Source: Thermoflexales bacterium (GTDB lineage Bacteria > Chloroflexota > Anaerolineae > Fen-1058). Taken from it: a stretch of DNA of 7,014 nt. The DNA is taken from contig JAGOBP010000218.1 in the NCBI GenBank assembly GCA_017999195.1, positions 1 to 7,014 of the forward strand, written 5' to 3'. Position 1 is the first letter of the stretch; the number at the start of each line of letters is the position of its first letter. The notes under the pieces are model-generated. The model saw only the letters and a program-made list of their open reading frames with translations, did not search any database and had not been told where the DNA came from. Below are positions 1-7,014 of the stretch, piece by piece. The position numbers were made by a program, and so were the translations under genes.

Positions 1-3410
<3,410 letters not shown>

Positions 3411-3417
3411 TCGCTAT

Positions 3418-3422
3418 CTCCT
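3418..3422 (-). promoter_or_regulatory. Shine-Dalgarno of rpoB
   Basis: AGGAG on the minus strand lies seven bases before the rpoB ATG (3408-3410). It is near-ideal in sequence and spacing and fixes the start codon. Confidence 0.9.
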
Positions 3423-3450
3423 AGTCAACGGTGCATGTGAGCAGACGCAC

Positions 3451-3471
3451 AAAAGGGGGATCAAATCCCCC
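3451..3471 (-). terminator. Terminator-like hairpin in the rpoB leader (candidate attenuator)
   Basis: On the minus strand a perfect 7-bp stem, GGGGGAT and ATCCCCC (plus-strand 3465-3471 and 3455-3461), closes a three-base TTG loop. It is followed directly by TTTT (3454-3451) and then GTG. This is the form of a rho-independent terminator, with a short U-run. It lies roughly 47 to 67 bases after the predicted rpoB transcription start and about 40 bases before the rpoB start codon, inside the leader. It has no matching T-run in the plus direction, so it is directional toward rpoB. It could be an attenuator, a pause site, or only a structured leader. No clear antiterminator partner was found by eye. 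Confidence 0.55.
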
Positions 3472-3525
3472 AAACCGGTTAGCGGCACACAGGCTGACGC
3501 TTAATTGATGAAGGCGCAAACGGTT

Positions 3526-3553
3526 ATTATATAACTGAAATCTATCCTGTCAA
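3526..3553 (-). promoter_or_regulatory. Sigma-70-type promoter of rpoB
   Basis: On the minus strand TTGACA (plus 3548-3553) and TATAAT (plus 3526-3531) both match the housekeeping consensus exactly, with a 16-bp spacer. The predicted start is near 3517-3519, giving a leader of about 107 bases. Such a strong promoter directly upstream of rpoB, with a divergent gene behind it, implies that rpoB is not read through from an upstream rplJ-rplL unit here. Confidence 0.85.
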
Positions 3554-3555
3554 TA

Positions 3556-3568
3556 CCCAATTTTTGGG
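3556..3568. repeat. Short inverted repeat between the divergent promoters
   Basis: CCCAA, three T, TTGGG forms a perfect 5-bp inverted repeat. It lies just behind the -35 box of the rpoB promoter and 14 bases before the -35 box of the plus-strand promoter. It could be an operator half-site pair or chance; no regulator is encoded in this window. Confidence 0.3.
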
Positions 3569-3582
3569 GCTTTCCGGCCGAC

Positions 3583-3611
3583 TTGCCAAACGGGCGGCTC
3601 TTCTGTACAAT
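3583..3611 (+). promoter_or_regulatory. Sigma-70-type promoter of the hydrolase-gamma-CA pair
   Basis: TTGCCA (3583-3588) and TACAAT (3606-3611) are separated by 17 bp, each one mismatch from consensus. The predicted start is near 3618, leaving a leader of about 30 bases. The TTG at 3583, which would be the most upstream in-frame start of the following reading frame, is the -35 box itself, so that start can be dismissed. Confidence 0.75.
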
Positions 3612-3638
3612 CCACGCGCTCTTAAGCCTGCAAGTTAT

Positions 3639-3643
3639 GGAGG
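3639..3643 (+). promoter_or_regulatory. Shine-Dalgarno deciding the TTG start of the lipoprotein hydrolase
   Basis: GGAGG lies five bases before a TTG at 3649-3651. The only nearby in-frame ATG (3637-3639) overlaps this element, so it is unlikely to be the start. The TTG start gives a clean signal peptide beginning Met-Lys. Confidence 0.75.
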
Positions 3644-3648
3644 TTGCC

Positions 3649-5589
3649 TTGAAAATTCAGCCGTTCGTGCTATGCCTTGTGCTGTGCAGCCTGATAGTAT
3701 CGGCTTGCGCCACGCCCCCCGCCCTGACTCCCGCGCCCACTGCTGCCCCGACCGGCGTGCCGCGCTTCGAAAAGGAAGATTGCTGGTTCAAAGAACCCGC
3801 CAGCGCCGAAGTGGAATGTGGCTTCTTGATTGTACCTGAAGATCACGCCAAACCCGATGGTCCCACGCTCAAATTGGCGGTCGCACGTTTTCGCAGTGAT
3901 AGCGGCAGCCCCGCGCCCGATCCGATCGTCTATCTGGAAGGCGGCCCCGGCGGCAGCCCGCTCCGTTCGCTGATGCCGCAGTTCGACGTGTATCTATCGG
4001 GCTTGCTGAAGAAGCGCGATTTGATCTTGTTCGATCAACGTGGCACCGGCTATTCGCAGCCCGCGCTCGATTGCCCCGAAAGCATCCAGCAGACCATGGA
4101 CATGCTGCCGCAAAACCTAACGCCCGCGCAAAGCGAAGAGTTGAGCAACAAGGCGCTGCTGGCCTGTCGCGAACGACTGGTCAAAGAGGGCGTCAATCTG
4201 GCCGTGTTCAACAGCGCGCAAAACGCCGCCGATATTGGCGCGCTAGCCCAGGCGCTGAATCTTCAGCAGGTGAATCTGTACGGCATTTCTTACGGCACGC
4301 GACTGGCGCTGACGGCCATGCGCGATGTGCCGTCGGTCATCCGCAGCGTCGTGATCGATTCGGTCTATCCGCCGCAAGTTGATCTCTATTCGCAGTTGCC
4401 CGTCAACGGCGCGCGTGCGTTTGAGGTGCTCTTCAAGGCGTGTACGGACGATCGGGCGTGTGCGGCCGCTTTTCCTGATCTCAAATCAGAATTCTTCAAA
4501 CTCGTTGATCGGTTGAACACCACCCCGATCACGATGACCATCACGCTGCATTCCGGCGAGCAAAAAGAAGCGTTGATGAATGGCGACGGGCTGGTCGGGT
4601 TGGTGTTTCAATCGCTTTACGGCGTCCCGATTATCCCCACCCTCCCGAGGATGATCTTCGACATCCGCGACGGCAACTATGCGCTGGCGGCCGGTCTGCA
4701 AGCCGAATTCCTGGCCTCGATGGACAACATCAGCAATGGCATGCAATACTCGGTGCAGTGTAATGAAGAAGTGCCATTTGATACCAGCGCCGATCTGGAT
4801 GCAACGTTGAAGCAATATCCGCAGTACGGCGCATTGGCGGCCAAAGGCCAATATGCGTTTTGCTCGGCATGGGGCGTGCCCACCGCGGATGCCAAGGAAA
4901 ATCAGGCGATTTCCAGCAGTATTCCGACGCTGGTGTTTAGCGGCGGCTTTGATCCGATTACGCCGCCCGCCTGGGCCGAGTTGACGGCTTCGACGCTAGC
5001 GCAGATCTATTACTTCAATCTGCCGCGCGGTGGACACGGCACCAGCCTCAGCGAAGAGTGTCCGCGCAAGATGATGCTGGCTTTCCTGGACAATCCCACG
5101 GCCAAGCCGGACGCCGCCTGCATCGACGAATCGATGGTCAAGACCAGTTTCGCCATTCCGTTGAACCCGGCAGACATCAAACTTATGGCGTTTACGGAAG
5201 CGCAGTTAGGCATCAGCGGCGTGGTGCCCGCCGATTGGAAGAAGGTTAGCCTGGGCACGTACACGCCCAGCGGGCAGTTGACGGACCAATCGGCGCTGCT
5301 GCAACAAGCCGGGCCGATTCAGCCGTCGATGTTCTTGAACTTGATGAAGGGTCAACTGGCGCAAAGCGGCATCAAGACGGACTTTGTAGAGACCGGCACG
5401 CGCGAAGCCAACGGCCTGACGTGGACCTTATACGCGGCCACCGTGTCGATTGCGGGCGTTGACATCGCGATTGCGCAAGCCGACAAGTTGACCTATTTTG
5501 TGCTGCTGCAAAGCCCCATCACCGATCGGGACGTGCTGTACAGCGCCGTCTTTTTGCCTGCCGTCGATGCGTTGAAATCCACCAAGTAA
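3649..5589 (+). CDS. Lipoprotein alpha/beta hydrolase, peptidase S33 / tripeptidyl-aminopeptidase-like
   Basis: This is a probable membrane-anchored extracytoplasmic serine peptidase or esterase of 646 residues. Residues 1-20 form a lipoprotein signal: Met-Lys, a hydrophobic stretch, and lipobox VSAC with the lipidated Cys at 20. A Pro/Thr/Ala-rich linker follows (about 21-40). The hydrolase domain shows EGGPGGS (97-103, oxyanion loop), FDQRGTGYS (128-136), the nucleophile elbow GISYG with Ser214, Asp435 in SGGFDPITPP and His463 in RGGHG. Several Cys residues sit as in secreted TAP-like enzymes, suggesting disulfides. The end of the core resembles the TAP C-terminal domain. An extra ~150-residue segment (about 496-646) follows that I cannot assign. 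The start is the TTG at 3649 with GGAGG five bases upstream, not the TTG at 3583. It has its own promoter and lies 10 bases before the gamma-CA gene. The substrate is unknown; proline or tripeptide release is only a family-level guess. Confidence 0.9.
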   Translation: MKIQPFVLCLVLCSLIVSACATPPALTPAPTAAPTGVPRFEKEDCWFKEPASAEVECGFLIVPEDHAKPDGPTLKLAVARFRSDSGSPAPDPIVYLEGGPGGSPLRSLMPQFDVYLSGLLKKRDLILFDQRGTGYSQPALDCPESIQQTMDMLPQNLTPAQSEELSNKALLACRERLVKEGVNLAVFNSAQNAADIGALAQALNLQQVNLYGISYGTRLALTAMRDVPSVIRSVVIDSVYPPQVDLYSQLPVNGARAFEVLFKACTDDRACAAAFPDLKSEFFKLVDRLNTTPITMTITLHSGEQKEALMNGDGLVGLVFQSLYGVPIIPTLPRMIFDIRDGNYALAAGLQAEFLASMDNISNGMQYSVQCNEEVPFDTSADLDATLKQYPQYGALAAKGQYAFCSAWGVPTADAKENQAISSSIPTLVFSGGFDPITPPAWAELTASTLAQIYYFNLPRGGHGTSLSEECPRKMMLAFLDNPTAKPDAACIDESMVKTSFAIPLNPADIKLMAFTEAQLGISGVVPADWKKVSLGTYTPSGQLTDQSALLQQAGPIQPSMFLNLMKGQLAQSGIKTDFVETGTREANGLTWTLYAATVSIAGVDIAIAQADKLTYFVLLQSPITDRDVLYSAVFLPAVDALKSTK

Positions 5590-5599
5590 GCGAGGTCAT

Positions 5600-6100
5600 T
5601 TGGACACGCAACATCATCCTGACTATATCGAGCCAAGTGTGTTTGTAGCGGCAGGCGCGATCATCCTAGGCGACGTCCACATCGGCGCGCAAAGCAGCGT
5701 GTGGTACAACGCCGTCATCCGCGCCGATACCGATCGCGTGACGATCGGCGCAGGCACGAATGTACAAGATGGCGTCATCATCCACGTCGATGCGGGTGCG
5801 CCGTGCACTATCGGCAACGGCGTCACGATCGGACATCGCGCCGTCGTGCATGGCGCGCTGGTCGAAGACAATGTCTTAATCGGCATCGGCGCGATCGTGC
5901 TAAGCGGGGCGAAGATCGGGCACGAATCGATCTTGGGCGCAGGGACGTTGGTCACGGGCGGAACGATCGTGCCGCCGAGGTCGCTGGTGCTGGGTGTGCC
6001 CGGCCGCGTAGTCCGTTCGTTATCCGACGAGGAAGTGGCTTCAATCAAGAGCGGCGCGACACGCTACGTGCAGTACAGTGCGCAGTATCGCGGCGCATAA
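5600..6100 (+). CDS. Gamma-carbonic anhydrase family protein (left-handed beta-helix, hexapeptide repeats)
   Basis: This 166-residue hexapeptide-repeat protein is expected to form a cytosolic trimer with metal sites between subunits. The repeats run from about residue 10 to 135 with typical I/V-G spacing (LGDVHIGAQSSVWYN, TIGAGTNVQDG, LIGIGAIVLSGAKIG). Residues matching the Methanosarcina Cam active site are present: Arg41, Asp43, Gln56 and the three metal-binding histidines His62, His79 and His84. The acidic loop and the catalytic Glu of Cam are absent, as in the shorter YrdA/PaaY/CaiE-like group, so carbonic anhydrase activity is plausible but not assured. A C-terminal helix (about 139-160) follows the GVPGRVVR motif. 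The start is a TTG, with GAGG (5592-5595) four bases upstream; no ATG or GTG gives a better N-terminus. It lies 10 bases after the hydrolase stop, so it is probably cotranscribed, and a strong terminator follows. Confidence 0.93.
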   Translation: MDTQHHPDYIEPSVFVAAGAIILGDVHIGAQSSVWYNAVIRADTDRVTIGAGTNVQDGVIIHVDAGAPCTIGNGVTIGHRAVVHGALVEDNVLIGIGAIVLSGAKIGHESILGAGTLVTGGTIVPPRSLVLGVPGRVVRSLSDEEVASIKSGATRYVQYSAQYRGA

Positions 6101-6115
6101 TCAGCGTTACACAAG

Positions 6116-6148
6116 AAAAGAGGCGTGCCCATAGGCACGCCTCTTTTT
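6116..6148. terminator. Bidirectional rho-independent terminator
   Basis: An 11-bp perfect stem, AGAGGCGTGCC (6119-6129) with GGCACGCCTCT (6134-6144), closes a CATA loop. It is preceded by AAA (6116-6118) and followed by TTTT (6145-6148), so it ends transcription in both directions. It sits between the convergent gamma-CA gene (stop at 6100) and the SpoIIM-type gene (stop at 6163) and can serve both. Confidence 0.95.
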
Positions 6149-6162
6149 GATCACCAGCACGC

Positions 6163-7014
6163 TCAGCGGCAGCCATACACCAAACACACCACTTGCGGAG
6201 TCACGTAAGCTTCGGCCAGGGCGGCCAAGACCAGCAAGGGCAAGACCACAAACACAAACAACTTCACAAAGTCCACCAGCGCCAGCAGCCAGCCTTCGCC
6301 CAGCGTTAGATTGGGATTACGATGCACCAATGACGCCCCCACGCGCAAGGCGGCCGCCGTGGCGATAAGCGCCGCGGGCAGTTCGACGATGCCATGCGGC
6401 GCAATGAACGCCAACATGAACAACGCCGGATTCAGGCCCGCCATGCCCACGATGGGCGCGATGAAGCCCAACGGCGCAGTCGCCGCCAGTAACAACACCA
6501 CCCCTAACGCGCCGAACGAGAACAGACTGAGCACGCCGCCCAACAATAACGACCGCGCGTTGTTCTCGAAAATCGCCAGAAAAACATTGTCTTTAGCCGC
6601 CGGCAGAATCATAGCAAAGTTCTCACCGCTGAAAGACGCCAGCGACAAATTGGCAAAGCCATCTCGCAACGAAGCCAGGGTGGTTTCTGGCAAAGCGATC
6701 TGACTTCCGATGATCCACGCCACACTGACACCGACGATCATCGCCGCACCGACCGCGAGGACCGCGCTGCGCTGGCGCTTAAGCGCCGCCGGAATGTGCC
6801 GCCGATACATCCGCCCGAGCGAGAAACGCTGTGGCTGATCATTCGGCGTAGGCGCAGCCCAATACTGCCGCAATTTATGCCACGTGCCGCGCAGACTCAA
6901 TTGATCGATCTCGCGGCCCAACAGTTCTTCCCGATTGAACAGGCTTAAGCCCATGCGGATCAGAATCACATTGACGACGATCAACGCCAGCACGATGCCC
7001 CACAACGCATCATA
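6163..7014 (-). CDS. ABC-2-type permease fused to a SpoIIM/DUF95 membrane domain (5' end beyond right edge)
   Basis: The frame is open to the right edge, giving 283 visible residues, so the true start is outside the window; the TTG at 7005 is an internal codon. The visible part opens with a transmembrane segment and then FNREELLGREID (about 6900-6935), which resembles the end of ABC-2-type export permeases. A soluble linker rich in Arg and Pro follows, then about five more hydrophobic segments. The second half matches the SpoIIM/DUF95 family: FENNARSLLLG (about 6540-6575), a Gly-rich helix pair, and PHGIVELPAALIA (about 6360-6400), the family's PHG-x-x-E signature. SpoIIM in Firmicutes acts in engulfment, but DUF95 proteins occur widely in non-sporulating bacteria, so sporulation should not be inferred. 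An ATPase gene probably lies off the right edge. It ends at TGA 6165-6163, facing the shared terminator. Confidence 0.8.
   Translation of the reverse strand, partial: YDALWGIVLALIVVNVILIRMGLSLFNREELLGREIDQLSLRGTWHKLRQYWAAPTPNDQPQRFSLGRMYRRHIPAALKRQRSAVLAVGAAMIVGVSVAWIIGSQIALPETTLASLRDGFANLSLASFSGENFAMILPAAKDNVFLAIFENNARSLLLGGVLSLFSFGALGVVLLLAATAPLGFIAPIVGMAGLNPALFMLAFIAPHGIVELPAALIATAAALRVGASLVHRNPNLTLGEGWLLALVDFVKLFVFVVLPLLVLAALAEAYVTPQVVCLVYGCR

Noticed and set aside
3411..3464. A 16-codon leader reading frame on the minus strand, from a TTG in the hairpin loop to a TAG just before rpoB
   Set aside because: The G-run before the TTG is too close and is locked in the hairpin, and the residues show no runs typical of an attenuation peptide.
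3473..3480. Palindrome AACCGGTT next to the leader hairpin
   Set aside because: An 8-base palindrome is expected by chance at this scale and has no consistent position relative to the promoter.
4486..4851. Minus-strand frame of 121 codons inside the hydrolase gene, and similar ones at 5010-5264 and 5623-6048
   Set aside because: They are shadows of well-supported plus-strand genes, with no domain or ribosome binding site.

Overview
This window looks like an ordinary chromosomal segment of a bacterium with moderately high GC, most likely a member of the Chloroflexota (Anaerolineae-like). That placement is an inference. It rests on the RpoB sequence, which has a large insertion near its C-terminus, on a Chloroflexota-style fusion of an ABC-2 permease with a SpoIIM domain, and on a secreted S33 peptidase-like lipoprotein. 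I see no mobile element, CRISPR array, tRNA or rRNA.

Layout. Positions 1-3410 (minus strand) hold rpoB, the RNA polymerase beta subunit. It has an intact start, and its last ~170-180 codons lie beyond the left edge. Positions 3411-3648 are a compact divergent control region. On the minus strand it has a near-perfect sigma-70-type promoter for rpoB (TTGACA, 16 bp, TATAAT), then a ~107-nt leader with a terminator-like hairpin, then a strong Shine-Dalgarno. On the plus strand it has a promoter (TTGCCA, 17 bp, TACAAT) for the next gene. Positions 3649-5589 (plus) encode a lipoprotein alpha/beta hydrolase of the S33/tripeptidyl-aminopeptidase type with a ~150-residue C-terminal extension. It is followed after 10 nt by a gamma-carbonic-anhydrase-family hexapeptide-repeat protein (5600-6100, plus). 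A strong bidirectional hairpin terminator (6116-6148) separates this pair from a convergent minus-strand gene (6163 to beyond the right edge). The visible part of that gene is the end of an ABC-2-type permease fused to a SpoIIM/DUF95 membrane domain.

How the parts relate. rpoB appears to head its own transcript (probably rpoB-rpoC running off the left edge) rather than following rplL. Its leader hairpin could act as an attenuator. The hydrolase and gamma-CA genes look like a two-gene operon, but their products show no obvious shared pathway: one is a secreted, membrane-anchored peptidase/esterase, the other a cytosolic metal-binding trimer. The convergent gene is part of a membrane transport or membrane-remodelling cluster lying mostly off the right edge.

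I did not find a convincing undescribed defence or mobile system. The items most worth checking are the large, internally repetitive beta-subunit insertion, the rpoB leader hairpin, the unusual rifampicin-pocket residues, the appended domain on the S33 lipoprotein and the permease-SpoIIM fusion.
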